From NCBI GenBank assembly GCA_003508835.1, contig PUFA01000166.1, positions 434,001-498,000 of the forward strand: 64,000 nt of DNA, written 5' to 3'. The notes below the pieces were generated by a model that did no database searches, was not told where the DNA came from, and saw only the letters and a list, made by a program, of their open reading frames with translations. The DNA is from Eonycteris spelaea. Taxonomy: Eukaryota; Chordata; Mammalia; Chiroptera; Pteropodidae. A program made the position numbers and the translations under genes. Position 1 is the stretch's first letter. Each line of letters begins with the position of its first letter. Shown piece by piece: positions 1 through 11,864 of this stretch.

Positions 1-1558
1 AAACAACAAAAAAAGTTAGAAGAGCTGGGTGGGGGTGGTAAAATTCCACACTGTGTTCAAAGAAACAACAATAAAAGACTGACAGCTATCTTCTCAACAG
101 GTTAAATTGGAGAAAGGGAGATAGACCACTGCAGATATTACAGTAGTTCATGCAGGAGCTAGGCATTGGCAGTGCAAATAGATTGAAGGAGATGGATAGA
201 TTCTTGCGAAGTAAGTTAGTGGTCTTCAGACTGGCATATATCTACCTTGAGAGATAAGAAAGTTTCCTAGAGTATGCCAGTGTGGATACTTTTTAGGAAA
301 TCAATTTCTAAATCCTTAACTTCCACAGCTATTCTTTTCTAAAATTGAGCCCTCTGGTGGAAGTATTATTGCAATTTCTTCTTTCCACTTCTTTCTACAA
401 TTACTCTTTCTTATTTTTCAAAGGAAGTTATACTTCTCTTATTCTTACTTTAGTATGTAGCCTTAGGATATAAAAAGCCTCCATGTTGCATAAAAAAGGA
501 ATATTTTGAAACATTGGTGTTGAGATACAGAAAATGAATTTCTAATGTCTCAGTATTAGATTCTATTGCAGATCATGATTTTCAGTTCTTTGCTTTCAAC
601 GTAATTGGTGGCCAGTTGGATGTATTATTAAAAATAGAGTTTTGTTAGATCATCATGTATTTTTTTAGCAAATAACTCAGGAAGTACGTAACATCATGAG
701 GAAAACTTCCAGTTCTGTCTACTTATGCGAATAAAATTTTTCAGGGCAAAGATATATATAGTAGAACTAAAATTGATTTTGATTCTTGGATTCATAATTG
801 GAAAGGAAAAAAGTTTTATCCACATCTTTAAGAGTTGATACAGTAATATTTTGCATATTCATGTTTTATACACACACTATAATTGTTTTGATAAGTTGTA
901 TATTTATAATGATAACTCAATTCTGGTATACCAACACTTAGATTTTATACACACAAGAAATTTTAAAATATTGAATGTGCATATATAGTTTAAAGAAGTA
1001 GGATAAAGAAATTCAAGACTTTCAAGAATGAAGGCACCATACCCTTGGCTTTACATTTTTGTTAAGTGAGAGATACAAGTTCTTACAGTGTTTTAAATGG
1101 ATGATGAAAGCTATCACATTGGTATGGAGTTTAGGTTACATTGGAAACATTTCAAAGAGTGACATAACAGTTTTAACATATTAATAATGAAAAGTTTTAA
1201 ATGTTAATGTATGAACAGGCACAGATTTACCCAGTTTTTCAAAAGTATTTTAGCAGGTGTCTGAATAAAATCTTTCATATATTATTGGCAAGGCCACCAC
1301 TAGAATGAAGCAAAAAGGCACATAGGGTACAAAATTTAAGGCAGTCTCATTCTCGGGTCCTGCAAGTACATTTATGAGAACCTAAGAGTGAGTGCCTCCT
1401 TAAATTATGCACCGTAGGTGTCTCCTTGTTCATTCTAGTTCCAGCCTTTATCACTGGATTTATACAACATAAGGAAAATTGTGAAAAATTGGCTTTAGAA
1501 GAAATATTTGCAGATATCAATCATTTTTTCATTAACTGCTTTTAATTTGCTTTTTTAG
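1..1558 (+). other. CUL5: CUL5 intron (partial, left edge of window)
   Basis: AT-rich sequence ending in a polypyrimidine tract and AG at 1557-1558, directly before the first recognisable CUL5 exon. No exon of the upstream cullin-repeat region could be read here on either strand. The part at about 1020-1420 looks like a decayed dispersed repeat, but I could not assign it to a family. Confidence 0.7.
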
Positions 1559-1691
1559 GGTGGGATTAAAAACTCAGCCTGAATCAAAATGCCCTGAGCT
1601 GCTTGCCAATTACTGTGACATGTTACTAAGAAAAACCCCATTAAGCAAAAAACTAACCTCCGAAGAGATTGAAGCAAAGCTTAAAGAAGTG
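1559..1691 (+). CDS. CUL5: CUL5 exon, residues ~394-437
   Basis: Starts after ttttttag; the first base completes the previous codon. Reads [15 protein letters not shown] and ends LKEV before a gtacgt donor. Start of the C-terminal cullin-homology region. Confidence 0.95.
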
Positions 1692-4600
1692 GTACGTAAT
1701 ATACATATATTTTTTACTTTAAGCTTGTGTTTTGCTTATAAGACTTTCTGTGATAACATCATTTTTTTTAAATGCACATTATAAGCAACTAATATGAAAT
1801 TTTATAGTGCAAGCTCTCTATAGATGTTTTTCTTCCTGAAAATTTTTATTCTGTAACTTCCAGAAAGGGAAATAGCATTGCCCCTTTATTAATTCTTTTT
1901 AGGCAATTAAATTCTAGCACCAATTAAAGGAAAAACAAAAGGGAAAATGGTGCCAGTGGTGTTTGGAACAATCGTTGAAAGACTGGGAGATTTTAACTTC
2001 TTTCTTTTTGTGAGAATTCAAAATAGATAACTAGGGGTGAGTGAGTGTAGATAAAGAAGCAGTTGCTTTCATTTGTATTTGTCTCCTATTGTTAGTGTAA
2101 TATAAGCCCAGGAATACAAACATGAAAATAATGAATAAAGATATAGAGAAAGTATAAACAAAAAGACCTAGAGAGATTGGTATCAGAAAAAGGTCAATAA
2201 GATACGTAGAAAAGAAAATTGGGAAGAACCATTGCTTTTACATTTTATATAAAATTTGAAGATGTTTATAGGAATTAAAAGGTTATTTTTAAAGTCTCAA
2301 ATTTGCTAACTTTTAAGGTAGTAAATAGAATACCAGGATTGATTATTTTTCAGAGTTGGGAAGTTTAGTAAGCCTCTATATATGCTTTATAAATTTCTGA
2401 ATGTTGACAATTGGGAGATAAAGAGAGGTCTGAAAGAGTTGGCTAAGCATATTTGTGAATTAACAGTAACTTTTTTTTGTGTACAGCTCTTGGTACTCAA
2501 ATACGTACAAAACAAAGACGTTTTTATGAGATATCACAAAGCTCATTTGACGCGACGTCTTATATTGGACATCTCTGCCGATAGTGAAATTGAAGAGAAT
2601 ATGGTAGAGTGGCTAAGAGTAAGTAATTTTAAAAAAATTTGATTTTATTAATATAGCACATAGTTTATATGTGTACTTAAGTAATATATTTTAGTGATAT
2701 CTTTAATATTGAAGAAATAGATATATTTTATAACCAAATGATATCAGTTACATAAAATGAAATGATAATCTAATAAAGTATATTTTTCTTAATAAAGACT
2801 TATGGCGAAGCACCTTTGCTCTTGTTGAACTGACCTTATTAAGTAGGCTACAGGGCAAATAATTTTTAAGGTATTAGTAACTGCTTAACTATGAAGATGT
2901 TTGTAAATAAATACTTCTTAATAAGGAAAAGAACCAGTAGGTAAAAGATGATGGCTTATTTTAGGGTAATCATTGCTCATTGTGACTAAATTTCCATATC
3001 AAAATATGCTGTCTGTTCCTTTCAGTTCATTTTAATGGAATTTGAGTTATATTAAAATAAATATGTCTTTACATATATATGTATATGTTTCAAATTACAG
3101 ATTTACAGATAGCCCTGCTTTGTAGTGTGGGATAGTAAAAATTACTGTGCAAACTAAGACTATACAAAGTATTATTATCAGTCAGTGGGAAAATTATTTT
3201 GTGACTGATTTCAGACATTTTTTGTCAGAACATTAAAAACTCTTACCATCTGTTATAAATACATAGAAAAAAGAAAAACAGTAAAATTACTCTGTACTTT
3301 AAAACAAATTTTCAGAGTTAAAGTTTTTATTTCCTTGTATAAAAAACAAGGTTAGGGAAGTACTCTCAAATCATATATCTGGTATTGAATTGAGACTATA
3401 TAAAGAAATCTTACAACTCAACAGTAAAAAAACAACTCAGTAAAAAAATAGGCAAAGGATTAGAATAGACATTTTTTCACAGAGGATATACAAATGGCCA
3501 GTAAGTAAATACAAAGATGCTCAGCATCATTAATCATTAGGGAAATGCAAATCAAAACCACAGTGAGATACCACTTTACTCCCACTAGGATAGCTAAAAT
3601 AAAAAAGACAATAATAAATGTTGAGGAAGAGAAATCATAACCCTCGTGCATTGCTGGTGAGAGTATAAAATGGTGCAACTTTTTTAGAAAACTATTTGGT
3701 AGTTCCTCAAAAAGTTAAATATAGAGTTGACCCAGCAATTCTACTCTTAATTTATTTCACTTGAGAAATGAAAACATGACCACACAAATCTTGCACATGA
3801 ACATCCACAGCAGCATTATTCATAATAGCCAAAAAATGGAAAAGACCCAATATGTCAGCTGATATATAGATAAAATGTTGTTTATACATAGAATATTATT
3901 TGGCAATAAAAAGAAATGTACTGATACAAGCTACAACATGGATAACTTTGAAAACATTTTAACTCACAAGCCTGTCACCAAAAACACCTATCATATGATT
4001 CCACTAATACAGAATGTTCAAAATAGCCAAATCTGTAAAGACAGAAAGTAAATTAGCCATTTCCTAAGAGCTAGGGAAGTGGATGATTGGGGAGTGACTG
4101 CTAATAAGTATGGAGATTTTTTAGGGGTGATAAAAAGGTTCTAATGTTCTAAAATTAGGTAGTGGTGATGGTTACAGAACTCTGTAAATACTATACAAAG
4201 ATCCACTTTATTGTACACTTTAAAAGGGTAAATTTTGTGGTAAATGAATTATCTCAATATTACTGTTATAAATGAAGAGTAGATTGACTAGAACTTGCCT
4301 TCATGTCTTGTAACTTACAGTGCAGAGTGAGCATCTTTTGCATGCCTTGTAGAGTTGTCATTCTCTCTAAGTTTAGATCAGCTTCAAGCCTTTTGTCTTT
4401 TGGGCTTTCAAATGTGAAAATTTTTGCTGACATCACTTTCTCTGGGGCATCTTATCCTTTTTTTATCACTAAGGTTTTTCTCATTTACATTGACAGTTTA
4501 CCTTCACTGACTTCCTATGGCTCTGCATACTTAAGTCTTTAACGTTGAGAGTATCAACATTACAACCAAAAAAGAGTAGGCTCTTCTGTAACTCCTTTTA

Positions 4601-7600
4601 TGTTTTGTTTTATTTTCACTTCTGGCATTATTTTCATTTCTTTACTATACTTTTATCATTTTTGTTGCCAGTTACCTCTTTTATCTATTTTTGTTACTGT
4701 CATGCAGATTTATCACTGGAAGACAAAGATGCAGCAAAACTACATGCTTTACTGTCTGGGTGAAAATTTTGAAAGAAGTATTGTGATTGTTCACTGATAT
4801 GATGTCCTCTGTTACTTATGTAATCATTTGTAGATTGAGGAGCTAGAAGTGAAGGTTATATTTTATGTATTACTCACACTCAACATAGAATGGTAATTGA
4901 AAGTTGAACTATGTTGTTGGGGACTGGTGTTATTTATTCATACTATGGTAACTGAAATTCATGAATATTGGAATTGTGCAAAGAAAGCCAGGATTGCCTG
5001 TACTAATCTATTGGTTTTATGAATCACATTTAATAGGTATTAGACTACAAATATTACAATAAATAAGAGAGGACGAATTTTGTATTAAAGCATCTAAGAT
5101 TTAGCTTTCCATTAAAAGTTTTACCAACAGTATATCAGATTATATATTATTCATTGCCTCTTATGTCTTTCATTTTCATAGGAAGTTGGTATGCCTGCAG
5201 ATTATGTAAACAAGCTTGCTAGAATGTTTCAGGACATAAAAGTATCTGAAGATTTGAACCAAGCTTTTAAGGAAATGCACAAAAATAATAAATTGGCTTT
5301 ACCAGGTATTTTATAATTTACATGTATAATATATATATTTTAAACTTTTTTAAAAAAGAATATCTTTGTTTTCCAGTAAATTAAAAACGATCCTTGACAG
5401 TAATAGATACAAAGATGTTAACAAAGACCACATTCTTTGAAGACATCCTGCAAAACCTTTATTTTGGAAACAAAAGGACACTTTTTAACAAAAGCTTTAG
5501 TCTTGTTTATTTTTTTACCAAAGCTTGCCTTGTATATATGTATATGTTTATTTATTTGAATTTTATCCATTGTCAAGATTATTTACCTTATAGTTTTCTG
5601 ATATTCTTGCCTATAGCTGATTCAGTTAATATAAAAATTTTGAATGCTGGTGCCTGGTCAAGAAGTTCTGAGAAAGTCTTTGTCTCACTTCCTACTGAAC
5701 TGGAAGATTTGATACCTGAAGTAGAAGAATTCTACAAAAAAAATCATAGCGGTAGAAAATTACATTGGCATCATCTCATGTCAAATGGAATTGTAAGTAA
5801 ATAATGTGTTAGTTCAGATATTGGTTTGGCTGAAAGTAGCAGGACTCCAAATAAGTGTTGCTTAAGCAAGATAGCTCTTTGCTTCTCTCACATTAAAAGT
5901 TTGGGCAGATACAGTGAATCTGTGCCATGAACTTGTTAGGAACCTAGTCTTCTGGATGTCACCATTCATAAGGTATTGCCCTTGTTGCAGAATCCAGGGT
6001 CATCTCCACTGTGTCTTTTCTGTTCCTTGTGTCTAAACCTGCGTCCGTATCCAGCACAACAGAAAGGCGAGGGTATAGTGTTCCTTTAAGGGCAACTTCT
6101 AGAAGTTTACCTCATCATTTCCACTTATATCTCATTGGCCAGAACTCAGTCACGTGGCTAAATTTTGCTCCAGAGAAAGCTGGGAGGTGAGCCTTTACTC
6201 TGGACAGCTATTAAGGTCTGCTAAAAATTTTATTACCATATAAGAAAGGAAGAATGGATATTGGAAGACAACTACCATTCTTTTCCAAATTTAATCTCAT
6301 GTAAGAGAGATTAGAGTAGATAGATTGTAATCATTATGAAGAGATTCTTATTTTTTTAAATTACTTTATCTATTATAGATAACATTTAAGAATGAAGTAG
6401 GTCAGTATGATTTGGAGGTAACAACGTTTCAACTGGCTGTGTTATTTGCGTGGAACCAAAGACCCAGAGAGAAAATCAGCTTTGAAAATCTAAAACTTGC
6501 AACTGAACTTCCTGATGCTGAGCTAAGAAGGACATTATGGGTTTGTTTTTTTTATGTGTTCTGTTTTTAAAATTGTATTTTCTCACATAGCAGGACATAA
6601 TTTATAAATTCATAATTCTGAAATGACTTTAACCAAGAAAAATAAACCAAAGAGATATTTATGGGGGGAAAAAAATCGAAAATAAGCAAGTTACTAAGAT
6701 GGAGAAAGGCAAAAAAAAAAAAAAAAAAGGAAAGATTGAGTTGGTATTTAAATATTACCTGTGAAGAGTGTGACAAAGATTTCATAATGAGAATTTGTTC
6801 ATTGATTTTATGATAACTAAAAATCTAAGAATTAGACAACTTTGGTCCTTTTGAGGGCTGATAAAATGTACTCTTTAGCCTTTGCTTATAACTACATTAT
6901 ATTCCTATCCCATAGACCTCTTAAAAGTTGCAAAATAAATTACCTAGAGAGAAACAGTTGGTAAATAACTGGCAGGTGGTGTTTGTGGTGGGTCATATGT
7001 ATCAGTCTCTTTAGTTTCTTGTCTTATTGTAAAGAGAACATTTATCGCTTCTTCATAACCAACTCTTCTCATTGTGTCTGTCCTCATTGTGCATTTACAT
7101 TGTTATATTCATGGAAGTACCAAGTAAAAGTTTTAATTCTGAATTTGTGTTTATAATTTTTTCTCACTTGTATTGTTCATGTTGGAAAATTGACATTAGT
7201 ATCTAACTCTATTTATAGATGCTAATTGTTTCCTCTTTATTCTTCATAGTCGTTAGTAGCTTTCCCAAAGCTCAAACGTCAAGTTTTATTATATGAACCT
7301 CAAGTCAACTCACCCAAAGACTTTACAGAAGGTACCCTCTTCTCAGTGAACCAGGAGTTCAGTTTAATGTAAGGTTTATGTTGGTTGATCTAAAAACTAC
7401 CTTGTTTGAATTTTAGTGCTTTATTTTTAGCAAAATATTTTTCTTACGTGATATATAAAACATCTGTATACTGTCATCACTCTAGATTTATGCCATTTAG
7501 TTGTTTATTAAACATGTTAATAGGAGATGTTTATATATTATTCATGGATACATTTTGGGTTCTGACATTTTACTGTATTGCTTTTCATCTTTAAAGTAAA

Positions 7601-10600
7601 CCATCCTTTTACATTTTAAAGCTGCTTTATCCACGCAAAGCATTTTTTTCTTAAGATCCATTAGAAGATAATGCTAAGTTACAACCATATATCTTCAATT
7701 ATCTAATCCGTTCCATAGCAGTATAAATTATATTAACTTTGTTATTACAGGGAGTGTAGTCACCCCTATTTTATTAACAGAGCCTTTATTGTGTTTTGGG
7801 GAAATCATAGGGTTTATTTTACATAAAGCGATATGTTGGTTATTGGTTACTTTTCCTTTAAGCATTTCTGGATATTAATTTTTAGAATATTTCTGACTCA
7901 CATTGTTGCTATAATATGATGTTTAAAAGGCCTTTCTCTGTAAGATATTTGATATATTGTTTTTTATAGAAAAAATGCAAAAGTTCAGAAAAGAGGTAAA
8001 ATCAACCTGATTGGACGCTTGCAGCTCACTACAGAAAGAATGAGAGAAGAAGAAAATGAAGGAATAGTTCAACTAAGAATACTAAGAACCCAGGTTTGTA
8101 ATGTTAAGACAGAATGTCTAAAATCTGAAAAACTTTGGCTTTTTGTTTTTTTGTTTTTAATCTTTAACCCCCTTTTTTGGTAGAATGTCTAAAATTTGAA
8201 AAACTTTGGCGTTTTGTTTTTAATCTTTAAATCCCCTTTTTTTGAATTTACAAACATGTAGGAATTCAAACTTTTTGTAAGGAAGAGTTACTTTCCATTT
8301 TACTTAAAAATTGTATTGACGGCATTCTCTTACCTGCTGAAAGAGATGTTTGTATGGCTTGGTGGACTCTAGTAGATTCTGTTGGTTGGGCAAAACCTTG
8401 GTTTTAGGTTGTGTCTTCCTTTGACCATATCTGAATATATGTATCTCAGCAACAAATTACAATTCTAGAATTAACATATTTTAATTTTAATTTAAGACTT
8501 CTAATTCCTTTGTAATGTGAAACTAGGGAACATTTTTAAAAATGTTTTAAAGCTAGAGTTATGATACCTTTCAACCATGATAAAGATTACCTATTCCAAG
8601 CTAATATGACCATTGTAACTTTAGAAATAGTCTTATTAAAACTAAGTTGTACCTGTTTTACTATCGTTATTTAATATTGTTTGAAATTATTGGCCAATGC
8701 AATGAAATGGGAAACAAATAAGAGGAAAAGATTAAATTTTTTATTACTTATAGAATGTATAATCTGATTAAAGAGTAGAGAAAAGATGAATAAAAATTGC
8801 TTTTCTATTTAGCAATAAATAAATTCTAAAACTTAAGAAGAAAATGAAAGAAGAAACGATAGAATTCAAAGTATAGTTTTCAGTAGTTTTGATAAGTGCA
8901 TATACCTGTGTGACCATCAACTCAATTAAGATATAGAACATTCCTAGCACCCCAGTAATTTTCCTATGTCTCCCATCCAGCTAGTCACCCTTCTTCCAAC
9001 CCACCTGATTCCAATTACCATTGCTTAGTTTGCCTGTTTTGGGTCTTCATATAAATAGAATCAGATGGTATATATACTCTTTGTGTCTGGCTTCTTTTGC
9101 TCAACATGAAATGCCACATTTTTTAATGATAAGGCTGAGTAACTTAACGAGTCAGTTTTTCCCATGTTAGTATCAAGTTTACTGAGTTTCATATAAAAAT
9201 TTAAGAAGATTTTTGGAATTTTACTAATTGGTTCTCAGTTTTATCAGAAAGAAATAGATGAGAGTATTGAAAACCTTAAAAAAATAAGATAAGGTGGTAG
9301 TGGTAGTAGAACTTACCTTGTCAAATATTAAAACTTATTAAAATATCTACAAAAATATAACAATATGATAAGCAGATTAATTGGAGAAAATAAAACAAAA
9401 TTATGCCTCTTATGTAAATATAGATGAACTTTACAATAAAGGAAATAATTTCCATGGCCCATGAAAAGAAAATGGATCATTTAGTAAGAGGTTTTGAGGA
9501 GTTTTACTTTTGTGGGGAAAAATCAGGATGTACTTCTAGCTTATGGCTATACCAGGATAAATTTCAGATAGAGTTGAGATGTATAATGGGATGGTAGTAT
9601 ATAGTCATACTCTAAGAAGCACAGAGAAAATAAAGTTTTTTTTGTTTTGTCTTAAACTGATCCATAGTTATGCCCATTTCAGTAATCCAAGCTGTCCCTG
9701 TAGGTAATCCTGAGACATCTTATTTCTCCCTGATCCTACTCTGCCTATCCCCATTCTTTGCAATTGTCACAAATGGCATCTAGATGTGTTGAGGGTAAGA
9801 GGAATTCATTTGACCTTGTAGTGACAGTGAAGGGATCATCATATTTTTGCAGTTGTGACAGTGTCCTGGGTTCTTGTTCTTAGCAGCTGTGGAGTGCTTC
9901 TCTCTCACCTTTGGGAATTTGACTTCTGTTGCTATGTACTGCTGATGTCTATAGCAGATGAACTATGATTTATTCTTTTTCCAGTTGGGAAGGACCACAT
10001 AGTCTCTTCCCTCCTCTACCTGCCTGTCCTCTGCTCTTAACTGAGCCCTTGAGCCCTCTAAAACTATGCCATATCTTCTATGTGGCCCCCTTGGCCTTCA
10101 TTGCACACTGCCATTATCATCTGCTGCTGCAGGATCACCTTCACCTGCCACTAAAGGCCCAGTGGCAGTCCATTAGCTCTGAACTCTATCTGTGTCGTGT
10201 GGGAATGAAAGCGATTCAGGAGTTTATATTATTTCCATCATATCATCCCACTCTTCAAGTGACCTCCAGCATATTAAATGGGGACCAGAGCCAGAGCCCC
10301 TGTGCTTTCCGTTTTCCTCTCTGTAATACTATCTTCACCTTTACCAAGTCTAGAAGAGGAGAAATTGGGACATTTACAGTTGTTCCTCTTTTCTTCCTTG
10401 GTTCTTATAATCTTCAAATGCCTGAAGGGACAGACTTCTTCCTTCTTTCTATCTGTACCCTTGGCATAAATCTCTGTGATCAAGATCCTGGCATCTGGAT
10501 ATGTTAAGAATGGGAGGAATTCACCTGACCTAGTGACAGTGAAAGAATCCTCATGTCTATACAGGGGAAGTTGAAGGCACTTTTCTCTTACTGAGTAGTG

Positions 10601-11864
10601 CCTGATTTCTAAGTCTGTTGCTTTGCAGCAAAACTTCATTTTGTAGCGTATGTATCTCAGCCGCAGCAGAGAGGCCTCGAGCTTGCAACCTCAGTGGTGT
10701 CAGAAAGGGAAAGAACAAGACTCCACTTTGAATGGTAAAAGCAAATATTGCTTCATTTTTTGTTTTCACATTTCATTTTCAACAAATTCTAATCTTGAGT
10801 AAGACTGACAGATGCCTTTTCTTGGCCAAGGAGAGAGCTTGGGCTGGAAAAAGACAAGAGAAAAGAATATTTGAAAGCTAAGCAGGGTCAGGCCTGGTTA
10901 GTATTTGGATGGGAGACCACCTAGAATACCAGGTGCTGTAGGCATAAAAAATAAAAAAATAAGGGATGGTAAGCTGACAAGGTCCTTGCAATCTGTGAGG
11001 TCAACCAAGGGTTGCCTTGCCTAAAAAATAATAAAAAAAGAATATTTGATAATTCTCTAGTTATTTTTATTATAAGCTTAATAGTAATTAAAGAAACCAC
11101 CAAGGAAAATATTGATAAAATTGACTTAGGTGAAAAGTGCTTACTCCTGAAGAAAGTTAAAACATTTAATTGAATCAGTACAGACTGAAGATAATATAAC
11201 AAATAAAACTTATCTGATAAATATATAAACAGTAGTAATGACGCTTTTTAAAACAGACACCAACTGGCCTCTACTACTACACATAGAAATAACAATGCAA
11301 GGGGAAAGATAAGTGTAGGGGTTTGCTGTATCTTAATGGATTTTTAACATAATATCAGATTATATACATATTGTGTTCACAGGTAAGATAAAAATTTTAG
11401 TGTACATGGTGTATAAAAGGAATGAAAAGAATTGGCCAAAACATTTAAGTATGGTTTTCTTTCATCAAAGGGGTTATAGAGAATTTTCCTTTCACAGTGA
11501 GAAAAAAAGATATTTTTATTTGTTAGGTAAAAGATGCTGGTCTCAAGATTAATCTAGTGATTGCTAATCATTTGGATAGATGTTGAATAGAGGATGAAAT
11601 ACATGAGAAGTCATCTTTTGTTTTACTTAAATAATTTAGTATATTAATGCTCTTATTTTTTTCTTTTAGGAAGCAATCATACAAATAATGAAGATGAGAA
11701 AGAAAATTAGTAATGCTCAGCTGCAGACTGAATTAGTAGAAATTTTGAAAAACATGTTCTTGCCACAGAAGAAAATGATTAAAGAGCAAATAGAATGGCT
11801 AATAGAGCACAAATACATCAGAAGAGATGAATCCGATATCAACACTTTCATATATATGGCATAA
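1559..11864 (+). CDS. CUL5: Cullin-5, C-terminal eight coding exons
   Basis: Cullin-5 is the scaffold of CRL5 E3 ubiquitin ligases. Its N-terminal half binds elongin B/C-SOCS-box receptors and its C-terminal half binds the RING protein RBX2. The window holds coding exons 1559-1691, 2487-2618, 5182-5305, 5617-5792, 6379-6540, 7250-7368, 7970-8093 and 11670-11864. All have AG acceptors and GT donors, and together they read without a break into 387 residues and a stop. If the protein has the usual 780 residues this is 394-780: the cullin-homology domain (four-helix bundle, alpha/beta domain) and the winged-helix WHB domain. The neddylation lysine K724 falls in the context IQIMKMRKK, codon 11691-11693. 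The sequence is almost identical to the mammalian protein as I know it. The N-terminal half lies outside the window. Confidence 0.97.
2487..2618 (+). CDS. CUL5: CUL5 exon, residues ~438-481
   Basis: Phase 0 at both ends (44 codons). Reads [18 protein letters not shown] and ends MVEWLR before gtaagt. Contains the conserved cullin stretch [15 protein letters not shown]. Confidence 0.96.
3385..4270 (+). mobile_element. L1 3' end fragment (ORF2 C-terminus and 3' UTR)
   Basis: Lies in a CUL5 intron. It has the typical L1 ORF2-end order: 'ggatatacaaatggcc', 'gaaatgcaaatcaaaaccac', 'gatggtgcaac' and the terminal 'actttaaaagggtaaatttt'. Many substitutions and stops, so it is old and 5'-truncated. 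Confidence 0.85.
5182..5305 (+). CDS. CUL5: CUL5 exon, residues ~482-522
   Basis: Starts [18 protein letters not shown] and ends KLALP plus one base before gtattt. 41 codons plus one base, which joins in frame to the next exon as Ala. Confidence 0.96.
5617..5792 (+). CDS. CUL5: CUL5 exon, residues ~523-581
   Basis: Acceptor ctatag. Two bases complete Ala, then [19 protein letters not shown] and on to LMSNGI before gtaagt. 176 bases, in frame. Confidence 0.96.
6379..6540 (+). CDS. CUL5: CUL5 exon, residues ~582-635
   Basis: Phase 0 at both ends, 54 codons. Starts [14 protein letters not shown] and ends AELRRTLW. The donor gtttgt is weaker than the others but keeps the frame. Confidence 0.95.
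7250..7368 (+). CDS. CUL5: CUL5 exon, residues ~636-675
   Basis: Acceptor cttcatag. Starts [17 protein letters not shown] and ends NQEFSL plus two bases before gtaagg. It joins in frame to the exon at 7970. Confidence 0.95.
7970..8093 (+). CDS. CUL5: CUL5 exon, residues ~675-716
   Basis: The first base completes Ile, then [18 protein letters not shown] and on to LRILRTQ before gtttgt. Entry into the WHB region. Confidence 0.95.
8111..8243 (+). repeat. Local tandem duplication, two ~71-bp units
   Basis: The unit starting agaatgtctaaaat at 8111 recurs at 8182 with a few differences, including a shorter T run. It lies in the last long CUL5 intron and is a simple segmental duplication. Confidence 0.85.
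8870..9115 (-). mobile_element. Old L1 3' UTR fragment, antisense
   Basis: Contains 'gataagtgcatatacctgtg', 'agatatagaacattcc' and 'gtgtctggcttcttttgctc', which are typical of the antisense 3' part of ancient L1M elements. Strongly diverged. Confidence 0.6.
9750..10770. repeat. Unassigned region with an internal direct repeat
   Basis: A segment of about 65-70 bp at about 9774-9843 (ggcatctagat ... ggaattcatttgacc ... agtgacagtgaa) recurs at about 10489-10556, roughly 75% similar. Overlapping open frames of 180 codons (+, 9965-10507) and 121 codons (-, 10274-10639) cross it. I recognise no domain in either. Local base composition (more GC and pyrimidine-rich on +) differs from its surroundings, which suggests an old inserted element of unknown family. 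Confidence 0.4.
10875..11035 (+). mobile_element. 5S rRNA-derived SINE, 5'-truncated
   Basis: Starts aagctaagcagggtc and continues through the 5S internal promoter (tggttagtatttggatggg, agacc, accaggtgctgtaggc). Then come an A-rich linker, a unique tail (gtaagctgacaaggtccttg ... aagggttgcc) and an A-rich 3' end. Flanked by a 14-bp target-site duplication aaaagaatatttga at about 10861-10874 and 11036-11049. Because the 5' part of the 5S head is missing, the insertion was truncated. It matches the description of the MEG-RS/MEG-RL SINEs of fruit bats. Confidence 0.9.
11670..11864 (+). CDS. CUL5: CUL5 terminal coding exon with neddylation site, residues ~717-780
   Basis: Acceptor ttcttttag. 64 codons starting [17 protein letters not shown] and ending INTFIYMA, stop TAA 11862-11864. 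Winged-helix B domain. K724, the NEDD8 acceptor, is codon 11691-11693. Confidence 0.97.
   Translation, partial: EAIIQIMKMRKKISNAQLQTELVEILKNMFLPQKKMIKEQIEWLIEHKYIRRDESDINTFIYMA

Larger units (their letters stand above)
8094..11669 (+). other. CUL5: Last CUL5 intron
   Basis: Holds the 71-bp duplication, an antisense L1 3' piece, an unassigned region at 9.75-10.77 kb and a 5S-derived SINE. No exon seen. Confidence 0.8.

Noticed and set aside
9965..10507. 180-codon open frame as a protein gene
   Set aside because: No domain, no splice or promoter context, and it lies in a CUL5 intron; composition alone can explain it.
10875..11035. A functional 5S rRNA gene
   Set aside because: It lacks the 5' part of 5S, has an unrelated tail and A-rich end, and is bounded by a target duplication, so it is a SINE.
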